The notes below the pieces were generated by a model. That model made no database searches. It had not been told where the DNA came from and was given only the letters and a program-made list of their open reading frames with translations. From the NCBI RefSeq assembly GCF_004361735.1, contig NZ_SNVV01000011.1:1-64000 (forward strand): a stretch of DNA of 64,000 nt. The letters are read 5' to 3'. Every line of letters starts with the position of its first letter. Position 1 is the first letter of the stretch. A program made the position numbers and the translations under genes. This DNA is from Azoarcus indigens. Lineage in GTDB: Bacteria; Pseudomonadota; Gammaproteobacteria; Burkholderiales; Rhodocyclaceae. Positions 36,391-45,982 of the stretch are shown here, piece after piece.

Positions 36391-38577
36391 TCAGCCGCGG
36401 GAGGCGGGAGCGTGCAGCACCTGCTCCGCATCCTCCCGCACCCGCGCGGCTAGCGCCTCGGCCAGGTCCAGCCGGCGCAGCAGCCAGGGGCTGAGGTCGC
36501 TGTCGAAGGGATCGGGCAGGGCCAGCGGCGCGGTGGCGGCAGGGGCGGGCAGCGCCGGGTCGGCAGGCTGGACGGCGTCCAGCGTCTGTTCGATGCGCCC
36601 GGCGGTCTGCGCCAGCGGCGCCAGGATCTGTTCCGGCACGAAGCGGCCGCGGCGGCGCAGCAGGATGCCTTTCACCGCGGTGAGCTGGGCCAGCAGCTGG
36701 TAGCTGTTGCTCAACATGCGGTCCAGCGGCAGCAGCGGTGGCTGCACCGCGCGCGGTTCGGAGAGGGCGCGCTGGGTGGCCTGCACCAGCGCGGAAAGGC
36801 TGTCATACACCTCGCGCCGCGCCAGCCGCCATTCCAGCTCCGGCTGGTTGTCCACCGCCTCCAGCTGGGTAAGGCCGAGGGCGACGCGGGCGTGGCGCTT
36901 CTGCGCCTTCAGCGTGCGCGCCACCAGCGCCGGAATCTGGGTGCGCTCCCAGGAGGGCAGGACGTAGCTGAAGGCCCAGGCGATGCCGGCGCCTATCAGG
37001 GTGTCGGCCATCCGTTCCAGCACGTCGAACGTGGGGCTGACGCCGGCGTTCAGCATGTGCGCCTGCACCAGGCCGAGCACGGTGGCGGCTACCGCCGTCA
37101 CCAGGTAGCGCTGGATGGCGAAGGCGTGGGCGATGGCCTGCGCCAGCATGGTCACCAGCAGCATCGCCGCCAGCGGCAGGTGGGCGGCGAGCAGCGCGCC
37201 GGCCAGCACGCAGCCGAGCAGCGTGCCGGCGACCCGGCTGTTGCGCCGCTCCAGCGTCTGCGCCAGGCTGCCGCGCAGCACCACCACGATGGTCAGCAGG
37301 ATCCAATAGTCGTGCGAGCCCCAGGGCAGCACCAGCGACAGCAGGTAGGCGCTGCCGATGGCGAGGGCGGCGCGGATGGCGTGGCGCAGCGGCGGCGCAT
37401 CCCAGCGCCACAGCGCCAGCAGCGGCCGCCACGACCAGCTGGTGGGGCTGACGAACATCTGCCAGGCGGCGCGCACCACTTCCAGGTCCGGCTCGGCCTC
37501 GCCGCGGGCCAGCGCGATCAGCCGCAGGGTTTCCTCGTCGATGTTGCGCACCCGGCTGGCCAGCCCGCGCGCCAGCATCGCCGGCGAGCTGTCGCTGCCG
37601 TCGGCGGGGATGGCGTTCTCGTCCCAGTGCAGGGTGGCGAGCTGTTCGCGGTGGCTGGGGAAGACTTCTGGCTTGCGTCCCAGCAGCAGTGCGTCCGCCA
37701 GCCGCTCCACCTCTTCCGCCAGCGCTTCCATCACCTCGCGCAGGGTGGAGAAGATGGGCGGATGGCCAGGCTGGGCGCGCAGCATGTCGATGTCCAGCTC
37801 GCTGGCGAGCAAGTGGTCGCGCATCTCCAGCACCTGCATCAGCATGCCGGCCAGGCGCTGGCGCTGGCGGGTACGCGGCGACTCCAGCAGCAGGTCGCGC
37901 GCCATCTGCAGCTGGTCGGCCAGCGCCGCCTGCTGCTTGATCGACAGCCCGGCCAGCGGCGTGCGCTCGGGGGAGCCGTCCACCGTGGAAAACTGCTGTG
38001 CCTGGGTGCGCATCAGGCTGGCCAGCGCCAGCAGGGTGTCGGCCAGCATCTGGCTGCGGTAGCGGCCGTTGAGCAGGGCGTTGGCCAGCGTGGCGTAGAC
38101 CAGGTACAGCGCCGCGCCGAGCGCGAAGTAGAGGCTGCTCACCAGGACGCCGCCGGTGGCATGCGGTGGCACCGCCATCGAGAACACCATGGCGAACATC
38201 GCCGAAATGGCGATGGGCAGGCCGCGCTTGCCCCAGGCGGCGCCGAGGAAGGCGAGGAAGGTGGCCGGCACCAGCAGCAGGCCCAGTTGCAGCGGCGTGG
38301 CATGCAGCAGCTGGGTGCAGATGAACAGCGGCAGCCCGATCAGCGCCGCCGGCAGCAGGTGCCAGAACTTGCCACGCTTGGGTGCCGCCTGGTCCGGCGG
38401 AATGCACACCATGACGCCCACCGAGGCGGAGGCGGCGGCGAAGGGGCCGACGATGAGGTGGATGGCACCCGAGATCAGCAGCAGGCCAAAGGCGGCGGAA
38501 AAACCGTTGGTGACGTAGTAGCTGGCTGCGATGCGCAGCGCGGCGCGGCTCCAGCGCGCGATGGGCAGGGGATGCAT
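36391..38577 (-). CDS. FUSC-family transporter (aromatic-acid-exporter-like)
   Basis: A 728-residue membrane protein with two clusters of transmembrane helices: the first about residues 15-170, the second about 395-540 (HAIRAALAIGSAYLLSLVLPWGSHDYWILLTIVVVLRGS). Each cluster is followed by a large cytoplasmic region. This duplicated layout is that of the FUSC/YccS/AaeB family, with some members exporting aromatic acids or fusaric acid. The usual periplasmic adaptor gene (AaeA-like) is not adjacent. It ends 65 bases before the MocR gene on the same strand. Confidence 0.85.
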   Translation of the reverse strand: MHPLPIARWSRAALRIAASYYVTNGFSAAFGLLLISGAIHLIVGPFAAASASVGVMVCIPPDQAAPKRGKFWHLLPAALIGLPLFICTQLLHATPLQLGLLLVPATFLAFLGAAWGKRGLPIAISAMFAMVFSMAVPPHATGGVLVSSLYFALGAALYLVYATLANALLNGRYRSQMLADTLLALASLMRTQAQQFSTVDGSPERTPLAGLSIKQQAALADQLQMARDLLLESPRTRQRQRLAGMLMQVLEMRDHLLASELDIDMLRAQPGHPPIFSTLREVMEALAEEVERLADALLLGRKPEVFPSHREQLATLHWDENAIPADGSDSSPAMLARGLASRVRNIDEETLRLIALARGEAEPDLEVVRAAWQMFVSPTSWSWRPLLALWRWDAPPLRHAIRAALAIGSAYLLSLVLPWGSHDYWILLTIVVVLRGSLAQTLERRNSRVAGTLLGCVLAGALLAAHLPLAAMLLVTMLAQAIAHAFAIQRYLVTAVAATVLGLVQAHMLNAGVSPTFDVLERMADTLIGAGIAWAFSYVLPSWERTQIPALVARTLKAQKRHARVALGLTQLEAVDNQPELEWRLARREVYDSLSALVQATQRALSEPRAVQPPLLPLDRMLSNSYQLLAQLTAVKGILLRRRGRFVPEQILAPLAQTAGRIEQTLDAVQPADPALPAPAATAPLALPDPFDSDLSPWLLRRLDLAEALAARVREDAEQVLHAPASRG

Positions 38578-38642
38578 GAGGCGCTCTTGGGGCGTTCGGT
38601 GGCGCTAGCCTAACCGGTTCCGCGGTGGCATGTGCGGCCACG

Positions 38643-40220
38643 TCAGTTGGAGCCGCGCTGTTTCGGTCCGGCTGGGACTTGAAGCTCCGGCGGACCCTGG
38701 CGGCCTTGCAGCCCCTGGAACACCTGGGCGAGCTTCCTGATGGCCACTTCCATCTCGTCGGCGGCATAGGCGGCGAAGCCCAGCAGGAAACCCGCTTCCT
38801 GTCCGGCCGAGGCATGCAGGGCGGTGAGGCCGAGGAGGTCTATCCCCGCGCGCCGGGCGGTGTCGATGGCAGCGCGCTCCGGGATGTCCCGCAGCAGCAC
38901 GCAAGGCATCTGCATGCCGCCCACCGGCACCCTGGGTTCGACGAAGGCGGCCAGGTGGGTACGCACCAGCCGCGCCAGCGCATCCCGGCGTTCGGCATAG
39001 ATGCCGCGCATCGCGCGCACATGGGCACCGAAATGGCCGCCCTCCATGAAGCGGGCCAGCGTCAGCTGCGGGATGGAGGCGCTGTGGCCGTCCAGCAGGG
39101 TGCGCGCCGCCGTCATCGGCGCCACGAGCTGTGGTGGCAGCACCATGTAGCCCAGCCGCAGGCCGGGGAACAGGGACTTGGTGAAGGTTCCGATGTAGAG
39201 GGTGCGCTCATGCGCGTCCAGTCCCTGCACGCAGGCCATCGGCTTGCCGGCGTAGTGGAACTCGCTGTCGTAGTCGTCTTCGATGATCCAGGCCTGGTGG
39301 CGTTGCGCCCACTCTATGGCGGAGAGGCGCCTGTCCAGCGCCAGCGTTGCCCCGGTCGGGAACTGGTGCGAGGGCGTGAGGAACACCGCCCGCGCGGCCT
39401 GCGTTGCCGCATGCAGCTGTTCCACCCGCATGCCCTGGCCATCCACCGGTACCGGCACGCACTCCAGCCCGGCCGCCTCGAAGGCCTTGCGGGCGCCGTG
39501 GTAGACCGGGTCTTCGATGAAGATGCGCTCGCCGGCGTCCAGCAGCACGGTGGCACACAACGTCAGCGCCTGCTGGGTGCTCGTCAGCACCAGCACCCGG
39601 TCCGCCGTGGCGCGGGCGCCGCGCTCCAGATTGACGTAGTCCGCAATCGCCTGCCGCAGCGCTTCCATGCCTTGAGGATGGCTGTGGGTGAGCGCTCTGC
39701 TGCCATGCTCCTTCAGCGCCTGTCGTTCGAGGCGCTCCCAGGTCTGCAGCGGAAAACCGCGGGTTTCCGGCACGCCCGGGGCAAAGGGGCGCGGCACCAA
39801 GGCTTCGCGCACGCCGCCGCCTTCGAAGATGGCGGCGCCGCGCTGGCTGAGGCGCGGGGCGGCGGCGTGCGCGGCCTGGCCTTGCGGCGGGCGGCGGCGC
39901 GGCAGGCGCTGTACCTGGTCCGAGACGAAGCTGCCGCTGCCGACGCGGCGGGCGATGAATCCCTCCACATGCAGCTGGCTGTAGGCCGATTCGACGGTAT
40001 CGCGCGATACGCCCAGGGACTTCGCCAGCGCGCGCGAGGCCGGCAGCGGCCTGCCGGCCTCCAGGGTGCCGTCCAGGATCAGCTGGCGGATCGCGCGCTG
40101 GATGCGCGCATGCAGCGGCAGGGCCTGGTGCTTGGGATCACCGAGCCAGGCTTTGACCGATTCGAGCTGGGCATGTTTGAACAATTGGCTGGTATTCCAT
40201 CGCAGAAATGGCGGGATCAA
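38643..40220 (-). CDS. MocR/PdxR-type regulator (GntR HTH fused to aminotransferase fold)
   Basis: A 525-residue regulator. The N-terminal winged helix of GntR type (about residues 35-105) has LPASRALAKSLGVSRDTVESAYSQL. The rest is a fold-type-I aminotransferase-like domain binding pyridoxal phosphate (SPSHQFPTG-like region, IIEDDYDSEFHY and the Lys in GTFTKSLFPGLRLGY). PLP or an amino-acid adduct is the usual effector. No ATG is available; TTG at 40220 is the best start and has no clear ribosome site. It is divergent from the BenE-glyA pair with only 71 bases between, and probably regulates them. Confidence 0.88.
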   Translation of the reverse strand: MIPPFLRWNTSQLFKHAQLESVKAWLGDPKHQALPLHARIQRAIRQLILDGTLEAGRPLPASRALAKSLGVSRDTVESAYSQLHVEGFIARRVGSGSFVSDQVQRLPRRRPPQGQAAHAAAPRLSQRGAAIFEGGGVREALVPRPFAPGVPETRGFPLQTWERLERQALKEHGSRALTHSHPQGMEALRQAIADYVNLERGARATADRVLVLTSTQQALTLCATVLLDAGERIFIEDPVYHGARKAFEAAGLECVPVPVDGQGMRVEQLHAATQAARAVFLTPSHQFPTGATLALDRRLSAIEWAQRHQAWIIEDDYDSEFHYAGKPMACVQGLDAHERTLYIGTFTKSLFPGLRLGYMVLPPQLVAPMTAARTLLDGHSASIPQLTLARFMEGGHFGAHVRAMRGIYAERRDALARLVRTHLAAFVEPRVPVGGMQMPCVLLRDIPERAAIDTARRAGIDLLGLTALHASAGQEAGFLLGFAAYAADEMEVAIRKLAQVFQGLQGRQGPPELQVPAGPKQRGSN

Positions 40221-40221
40221 T

Positions 40222-40250
40222 CAGGCCATTCTAAGGCTATAAAAAGGCCT
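40222..40250 (+). promoter_or_regulatory. Phased direct repeats between MocR and the transporter gene
   Basis: AGGC occurs at 40223, 40234 and 40245, exactly 11 bp apart (AGGCC, AGGCT, AGGCC). The middle part contains TATAAA at 40238-40243, a likely -10 for the plus-strand operon. MocR proteins bind direct repeats, so this is the probable operator. Confidence 0.5.
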
Positions 40251-40291
40251 TCGAGCCAAACCGGACACATTCCGAAGGAGCCAGGCAGGCC

Positions 40292-41545
40292 ATGTCCTCA
40301 TCCGCACCCCGCTCAGCCTTCCACCCCAGCGATTTCACCCATCCGGTGGTCGCCGGGCTGATCTCGGTCATCGTCAATTACGGTGGCACCTTCATCCTGG
40401 TGTTCCAGGCCGCCAAAGTGGCGGGGCTCAGCCCCGAGCTGACTGCCTCCTGGGTGTGGTCCATCTCCATCGGCGTGGGCGTGACCGGCATCATCCTGAG
40501 CTGGGCTGCCCGCGAGCCCATCATCACCGCCTGGTCCACGCCGGCGGCGGCCTTCCTCGTCACCGCGCTGGCCACCACCTCCTACGCGGAAGCGGTGGGC
40601 GCCTACCTGATCTCGGCGGCGGCCTTCGTGGTGCTGGGCTTGTCGGGCTGCTTCGAGCGCGTCATCCGCTTGATCCCGCCCGGCGTGGCGGCCGGGCTGC
40701 TGGCCGGCATCCTGCTCCAGTTCGGCATTGGCGCCTTCGGCGGCATGAGCGTCGATCCGCTGCTGGTGGGTGTGCTGATCGTCGCCTATGTGGCGCTCAA
40801 GCGGGTGGCTGCGCGTTACGCGGTGGTGGGCATCCTGGTGCTGGGGCTGGCCATGCTGTTGCTGCAGCAGCGGGTGGACCTGTCCGGGCTCGGCCTGGAA
40901 CTGGCCGCACCGGTATTCACGATGCCGGCGTTCTCGCTCAATGCCTTGCTGAGCGTGGCTCTGCCGCTGTTCCTCATCACCCTGACCGGCCAGTACATGC
41001 CCGGCATGCTGGTGCTGCGCAACGACGGCTTCAAGACCAGCGCCAACCCCATCGTGACCCTCACCGGGCTGGGCTCGCTGCTGATGGCGCCCTTCGGTTC
41101 GCATGCCTTCAACATCGCCGCCATCACCGCCGCCATCTGTACCGGCCGCGAGGCCCACGAAGACCCCTCCAGGCGCTGGATCGCCGGTATTGCCGCAGGC
41201 GTGTTCTACGTGCTGGTGGGTGTGTTCGGGGTGACGCTGGCGGCGATCTTCATGGCTTTCCCGGCCACCTTCATCACCACGCTGGCGGGCCTGGCGCTGC
41301 TGGGCACCATAGGCGGCAGCCTCGCCAGCGCGCTGGCCGATGCCCGGACCCGCGAGGCGGCGCTGATCACCTTCCTGGCTGCCTCCGCCAACATCACCCT
41401 GCTGGGCATAGGCGGCGCGTTCTGGGGCCTGCTGACCGGGCTCGTCGCCCATGCGGTGCTCAACGGGCGCCTGCCGCGGCAGGCGCCGGCGGCGGGGGAT
41501 GCCGCCGTTTCCCTGCGCAGCCCGGCGCTCGGCAAAAGAGCTTGA
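40292..41545 (+). CDS. BenE-family membrane transporter
   Basis: A 417-residue, 12-helix transporter of the BenE/benzoate-H+ symporter family (start [22 protein letters not shown]; conserved [38 protein letters not shown]). The true substrate may not be benzoate: its partner gene encodes serine hydroxymethyltransferase and the divergent regulator is MocR-type, which points to an amino acid, a C1 precursor or a vitamin B6-related compound. AAGGAG lies 11 bases before the ATG. The gene ends 11 bases before glyA. Confidence 0.85.
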   Translation: MSSSAPRSAFHPSDFTHPVVAGLISVIVNYGGTFILVFQAAKVAGLSPELTASWVWSISIGVGVTGIILSWAAREPIITAWSTPAAAFLVTALATTSYAEAVGAYLISAAAFVVLGLSGCFERVIRLIPPGVAAGLLAGILLQFGIGAFGGMSVDPLLVGVLIVAYVALKRVAARYAVVGILVLGLAMLLLQQRVDLSGLGLELAAPVFTMPAFSLNALLSVALPLFLITLTGQYMPGMLVLRNDGFKTSANPIVTLTGLGSLLMAPFGSHAFNIAAITAAICTGREAHEDPSRRWIAGIAAGVFYVLVGVFGVTLAAIFMAFPATFITTLAGLALLGTIGGSLASALADARTREAALITFLAASANITLLGIGGAFWGLLTGLVAHAVLNGRLPRQAPAAGDAAVSLRSPALGKRA

Positions 41546-41556
41546 GGACGCATGCC

Positions 41557-42834
41557 ATGTACGACGCTTCGCTGACCCTGGCCGGCTTCGACCCGGAACT
41601 GGCCGCCGCCCTCTGGCTCGAAGAACGCCGCCAGGAGGAGCATGTCGAGTTGATCGCCTCGGAGAACTACGCCAGCCCGCTGGTGATGGCGATGCAGAAC
41701 TCGGTGTTCACCAACAAGTACGCCGAGGGCTATCCCGGCAGGCGCTACTACAGCGGCTGCGAGCATGTGGACGTGGCCGAGCGCCTGGCCGTCGCGCGGC
41801 TCAAGACGCTGTTCGACTGCGACTACGCCAACGTCCAGCCGCATGCCGGCGCCCAGGCCAACGCTGCGGTCTTCCTGGCTCTGACCACGCCGGGCGATAC
41901 GGTGATGGGCATGAGCCTGGCGCAGGGCGGCCACCTGACCCACGGCAGCCCGTCCAACTTCTCCGGCCGGCATTACCGCATCGTGCCTTACGGGCTGGAC
42001 CCGGATACCGGGCTGATCGACTACGACGAGATGGAACGGATCGCGCTGGCGAGCCGGCCAAGGATGCTGATCGGCGGTTTCTCCGCCTACTCCCGCCACA
42101 AGGACTGGGCCCGCATGCGCGCCATCGCCGACAAGGTGGGCGCCCTCTTCTGGGTGGATATGGCGCACGTCGCCGGGCTGGTGGCGGCGGGCGTATACCC
42201 GGATCCCCTGCCCTACGCCCATGTGGTGACCAGCACCACCCACAAGACCCTGCGCGGCCCGCGCGGCGGCATCATCCTCGCCCGGGGGCAGGACGAGGCC
42301 TTCTACCGGAAGCTGGACGCCGCGGTGTTCCCCGGCGTCCAGGGCGGGCCGCTGATGCATCTCGTCGCCGCCAAGGCGCTTGCCTTCAAGGAGGCCCTGC
42401 AGCCGGAGTTCAAGGCCTACCAGCGCCAGGTGGTGGCCAACGCCCGGGCGATGGCCGCGGTCATCCAGCGGCGGGGTTACCGCATCGTTTCCGGCGGCAC
42501 CGATAACCACCTGATGCTGATCGACCTGTCCGCCCGGCCCTACACCGGCAAGGAGGCGGATGCCGCCCTGCGGGAGGCCCACATCACCGCGAACAAGAAC
42601 TCGGTGCCCAACGATCCGCGTTCGCCCTTCATCACCTCCGGGCTGCGCATCGGCACCCCGGCCGTGACCACGCGCGGCTTCGGGGCGGACGACTGCGAGC
42701 GGCTCGCCGGCTGGCTCTGCGATGTGCTGGACAGCCTGGAGGCTGGCGGCGGTGCGCTGCGGATCGTGCGCGACCGGGTGCGGGAACAGGTAGCCGGGTT
42801 GTGCCGCCGCCATCCGGTGTACCGCCCGTCTTGA
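41557..42834 (+). CDS. glyA: Serine hydroxymethyltransferase
   Basis: A 425-residue PLP enzyme interconverting serine and glycine with tetrahydrofolate as one-carbon carrier. It has [28 protein letters not shown], the PLP-binding Lys in [14 protein letters not shown] and [10 protein letters not shown]. The start [12 protein letters not shown] at 41557 has GAGG about 10 bases upstream. It is in an operon with the BenE-type transporter under apparent MocR control, so it is likely an accessory, substrate-induced copy rather than the housekeeping enzyme. Confidence 0.95.
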   Translation: MYDASLTLAGFDPELAAALWLEERRQEEHVELIASENYASPLVMAMQNSVFTNKYAEGYPGRRYYSGCEHVDVAERLAVARLKTLFDCDYANVQPHAGAQANAAVFLALTTPGDTVMGMSLAQGGHLTHGSPSNFSGRHYRIVPYGLDPDTGLIDYDEMERIALASRPRMLIGGFSAYSRHKDWARMRAIADKVGALFWVDMAHVAGLVAAGVYPDPLPYAHVVTSTTHKTLRGPRGGIILARGQDEAFYRKLDAAVFPGVQGGPLMHLVAAKALAFKEALQPEFKAYQRQVVANARAMAAVIQRRGYRIVSGGTDNHLMLIDLSARPYTGKEADAALREAHITANKNSVPNDPRSPFITSGLRIGTPAVTTRGFGADDCERLAGWLCDVLDSLEAGGGALRIVRDRVREQVAGLCRRHPVYRPS

Positions 42835-42856
42835 CGCAGACCTCAGGTCCGGCCGC

Positions 42857-42901
42857 GGGCAGGGCTGCCGGAAAGGCTCTGCCCCGAGCGCGCAGTTTTT
42901 T
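42857..42901 (+). terminator. Probable terminator of the transporter-glyA operon
   Basis: GGGCAGGGC (42857-42865) pairs with GCTCTGCCC (42876-42884) with one G-U pair, followed 11 bases later by a run of T at 42895-42901. The gap between stem and T-run is long, so efficiency is uncertain. It separates glyA from the convergent NmrA-type gene. Confidence 0.45.
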
Positions 42902-43001
42902 CGCAGCGCTCCGTCGAAAACGATGGCGCATCGAGCCGCTGGCCGAACGCCAGGCCGGGTGCGTTCTTGGCCGCCCGCGCTGGTGTCTGCGGTCCGCTTC
43001 G

Positions 43002-44063
43002 CTAGCCGAGGACCCGCGGCTTCAATGCCTCCTCGCACCACTGCCTGAAGTGGGTCGGCGTACTGTTCCCGGGCGTGCGCTGTACGGCATTGTCGAGACC
43101 TTCGTTCTTGGCCCTCGCCATGTCGGTCATGCCCTGGGCCATGGCGTCCGACATGCCGCGCTGGACGAAGCCGGCTTTGTAGGCTTCGAGCGTGATCTGC
43201 CGATAGCGCACGGGTTTGCCGAGGACTTCCGACATGATGCGCGCCATGTCGTTGAAGGACAGGTCCTCCGGGCCGAGTGCGGGCCGCTCTCCGCTGTCGT
43301 CCCAGGACGGGTCTAGCAGTAGTCCGGCGGCGACGGATGCGATGTCGCAGCTGGCGACCGCCGGCAGTTTGCGGTCGCCGTCGATCGGCAGGAAGAACAT
43401 GCCCTGGTCGCGGATCGGGGCGGCCTGCCGGGCGATGTTGTCCATGAACGAAGGCAGGGTCAGGGCGCGGAAGGCCACGCCCGTTTCCGCGATCAGGTCG
43501 TCCATTGCCAGCGAGGCGGTGACATGCCCGGCGTTCGCCGCCATCGGCGTGCCGCGGCCCAGCGCGGTGATGCCGACCACGCGGCGCACACCGTGCCGCT
43601 TGATCGCCTCGCAGGCCGGCCGGGTGAAGTCCACATAGGCGGCCATGACGCTCTTGGCGCCAGGATCGGGCGGGCAAAGCCAGAACACGCTGTCGGCGCC
43701 CTCGAAGGCCCGGTCGACGACACTGGCGTCGCCATGCGATCCCTGCACGACTTCCACCCGTGCCCGCACTTGTGCGGTCAGCTGCGAGGGATCGCGCGCG
43801 ATCACGCGAATCGTTGCGCCGCTGGCCAGCAGGTTTGTCAGCAGCTGAGCACCGATGTTGCCCGTCGGCGCGGTCACCACGATCCGGGCGCCGGCCGGCG
43901 GTGTCGCGGCATGCGCAAGCCCTGCCACGCCCAGGCCCAGGCTTCCGGCCACGCCGGCGCCAGTACCCAGCGCAAGGCTGCCGAGAAAGCGGCGCCGCCA
44001 TCCATCCGGCGCATCCCGGGTATCCGCATCATGCTCATTGCAGCGCAAGTCCTTGCTGTCCAC
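43002..44063 (-). CDS. Tat-exported NmrA/NAD(P)-binding-type protein
   Basis: A 353-residue atypical SDR of the NmrA/NAD(P)H-binding family (RIVVTAPTGNIGAQLLTNLLASG, where the motif is TAPTGNIG). A twin-arginine signal precedes it: WRRRFLGSLALG followed by a hydrophobic stretch ending AGLAHA near residue 52. GTG at 44063 is chosen for GGAG 7 bases upstream. Export of a Rossmann protein would require cofactor loading in the cytoplasm, as Tat allows. Divergent from an AraC regulator, which probably controls it. Substrate unknown. Confidence 0.75.
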   Translation of the reverse strand: MDSKDLRCNEHDADTRDAPDGWRRRFLGSLALGTGAGVAGSLGLGVAGLAHAATPPAGARIVVTAPTGNIGAQLLTNLLASGATIRVIARDPSQLTAQVRARVEVVQGSHGDASVVDRAFEGADSVFWLCPPDPGAKSVMAAYVDFTRPACEAIKRHGVRRVVGITALGRGTPMAANAGHVTASLAMDDLIAETGVAFRALTLPSFMDNIARQAAPIRDQGMFFLPIDGDRKLPAVASCDIASVAAGLLLDPSWDDSGERPALGPEDLSFNDMARIMSEVLGKPVRYRQITLEAYKAGFVQRGMSDAMAQGMTDMARAKNEGLDNAVQRTPGNSTPTHFRQWCEEALKPRVLG

Positions 44064-44345
44064 CTTCCATCTCCTGGTTAGCCGACCGCTTTCCGGCCGT
44101 GGACAAAAGGATAGGAAGGCATGCCTGTACGATCCATGCTGATCAGTCCGCAATATCTCGTTGATCGTCCAGAAAGGTGAGGGCTTCAAGGCCGAGGTGA
44201 TCGACTCCGATCCGGCGACCGTGAGCCCGGCGATGCGGGTGCCGTATCGGGCCGCGGTCGCCGGCATCCGCATCCCGTCGAGGCCGCCCGCTGTCCGGCC
44301 GGTGCGATAGAGTCGGCTTAGCTCTGCAATCCTCCAGAAAAGGCC
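44064..44345. other. Divergent intergenic region with a possible gene remnant
   Basis: A 282-base region between the NmrA-type and AraC genes. On the plus strand from about 44144 to 44310 there is an open stretch reading NISLIVQKGEGFKAEVIDSD and continuing to a stop. It has no start codon after the preceding stop and is not recognised. It may be a remnant of a lost gene or chance. No clear promoter motif was found. Confidence 0.25.
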
Positions 44346-45377
44346 ATGGATCCGCTTTCAGACCTACTCTCGCTGCTGAAACCGCGCAGCTACGTTTCCG
44401 CCGGCGTGGATGCCGGCCGGGACTGGTCGATCCAGTTCCCGGATCAGGACAAGCTCATCAAGTGTTATGCGGTGGTGTCTGGCGGATGCTGGCTGGCGGT
44501 CGATGGGGTTTCCGGCGCCGCGCATCTGGAGAAGGGCGATTGCTTCGTGTTGCCGAGCGGACGCCCGTTCCGGCTGGCAAGCGACATGGCGCTGCCTCCG
44601 GAGCCTGCCCGCAATTACTTTCCGCCCCCCCGCCCCGGCGCGGTCGTCACGATCAACGGTGGGGGTAGCTGCCTGCTCGTCGGCAGCCGCTTCGGCGTCA
44701 GCGGAGGCCATGCCGACATGCTGATGGGCCTGCTGCCGCCCATCGTGCACATCCGCAATGCCACGGAACAAGCGGCGATGCGCTGGTCGGTGGAGCGGAT
44801 GATGCAGGAGCTGCGCGACCCCGAACCCGGCGGTTTCCTGATTGCCCAACATCTTGCCCACATGATGCTGGTGCAGGCGCTCAGGCTGCATGTGAAAGAA
44901 GCGGGAATGAACGGTGCCGGATGGCTTTTTGGAGTTGCGGACAAGCACCTGGGGCCGGCCATCGGCGCGGTTCATGCCGATCCGGCCCATCCCTGGACCC
45001 TGCAGGCACTGGCCGGGCGCGCCTGCATGTCGCGCTCGGCCTTCGCCGAGAAGTTCAGGGCGACGATAGGCAGCTCACCCATGGAGTACGTGAGGCGCTG
45101 GCGCATGCTGCTGGCGGGAGACAGGCTGGAGAACAGCCGCGATTCCGTTTCTGCCATTGCGCTGTCTCTCGGCTACGAATCGGAAAGCGCGTTCAGCATG
45201 GCGTTCAAGCGGGTCATGGGCGTGTCGCCGCGGCAGTATGGCCGGCGCCGGATGCTTGCTGCGAACGGCCGGCCCACCCGTCCCGATGAACCCAGCCCAG
45301 CTTCGTCGGCTGCGCTCGGTGGTCAGGACGAGTGTCGGGCCTGCGCCGCCGGGATGACCCCTCCCCATGCCGGCTGA
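44346..45377 (+). CDS. AraC-family transcriptional regulator
   Basis: A 343-residue regulator. The N-terminal cupin-type sensing domain (about residues 10-190; HLEKGDCFVLPSGRPF) is followed by the AraC double helix-turn-helix (about 215-305), with the conserved MSRSAFAEKFRATIGSSPMEYVRRWRM and ALSLGYESESAFSMAFKRVMGVSPRQY. The last 35 residues are low complexity. It is divergent from the Tat-exported NmrA-type gene and is its likely regulator. Confidence 0.9.
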   Translation: MDPLSDLLSLLKPRSYVSAGVDAGRDWSIQFPDQDKLIKCYAVVSGGCWLAVDGVSGAAHLEKGDCFVLPSGRPFRLASDMALPPEPARNYFPPPRPGAVVTINGGGSCLLVGSRFGVSGGHADMLMGLLPPIVHIRNATEQAAMRWSVERMMQELRDPEPGGFLIAQHLAHMMLVQALRLHVKEAGMNGAGWLFGVADKHLGPAIGAVHADPAHPWTLQALAGRACMSRSAFAEKFRATIGSSPMEYVRRWRMLLAGDRLENSRDSVSAIALSLGYESESAFSMAFKRVMGVSPRQYGRRRMLAANGRPTRPDEPSPASSAALGGQDECRACAAGMTPPHAG

Positions 45378-45454
45378 CCGGGTGGGACGCGCCTCCCGCT
45401 GGAGGTCGAGATCCTGACGAGGGCTTTCCCAAGGTCCGGTTCCGCAGATTTTCC

Positions 45455-45497
45455 TTGACAGATAGTTTGGTACCTATCGAAAATTGTTAGGTACCAA
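45455..45497 (+). promoter_or_regulatory. MarR promoter and palindromic operator
   Basis: A -35-like TTGACA (45455-45460) is followed by a perfect inverted repeat TTGGTACCTA (45467-45476) and TAGGTACCAA (45488-45497), 11 bases apart. It lies 23 bases before the MarR ATG and covers the expected -10 region. It is the likely autoregulatory site of the MarR protein. Confidence 0.7.
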
Positions 45498-45520
45498 CGC
45501 GATTTTGAGGAGCATCCACG

Positions 45521-45982
45521 ATGAGCAGTCGGCAGGTGGAATCGGGGCGTGACGCAGTGGGGCTCTGGACGAAGCGGTGTTACTTCGCGGGCCGTGCCGT
45601 CATGGATTCGGCACTACGTCCTTTCGATCTCGGCTCCACCCAGTGGTATGTGCTGTACCAGCTGGCACACGAGGGCCCGACCAGGCAGCGCGATCTGGTG
45701 GAAAGGCTCCAGATCGAACGGGCGACGATGAGCGGGATCGTGGCCACGCTTCTACGCAAGGGCCTTGTGGACCAGGTGCCGGACCGAACCGATCAACGGC
45801 AGAAACTCCTCCAATTGACGGCTGCGGGTACGAAGCTGTGGGGCGAACTGCCCGATCTCACCTTCATTCGTGAGGCGGCATTCGATGGCATTGACGCGGC
45901 CGACATCGCCACCGCCGTCAGGGTGCTCCAGACAGCAACCGGGCGGCTGGAAAATCTTCTGCAGAAAGGGGCTGACGTATGA
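45521..45982 (+). CDS. MarR-family transcriptional regulator
   Basis: A 153-residue winged-helix repressor. The DNA-binding part is about residues 45-110 (TRQRDLVERLQIERATMSGIVATLLRKGLVDQVPDRTDQRQK), which includes the usual wing motif D-x-R-D-x-R. A TTGAGGAG ribosome site lies about 10 bases before ATG. It overlaps the epimerase gene by ATGA and probably represses this two-gene operon through the palindrome just upstream. Confidence 0.93.
   Translation: MSSRQVESGRDAVGLWTKRCYFAGRAVMDSALRPFDLGSTQWYVLYQLAHEGPTRQRDLVERLQIERATMSGIVATLLRKGLVDQVPDRTDQRQKLLQLTAAGTKLWGELPDLTFIREAAFDGIDAADIATAVRVLQTATGRLENLLQKGADV

Noticed and set aside
40456-41556. Long plus-strand open frame leading into glyA
   Set aside because: It overlaps the BenE-type gene in another frame and has no protein-like composition. 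Only the part from 41557 encodes GlyA.
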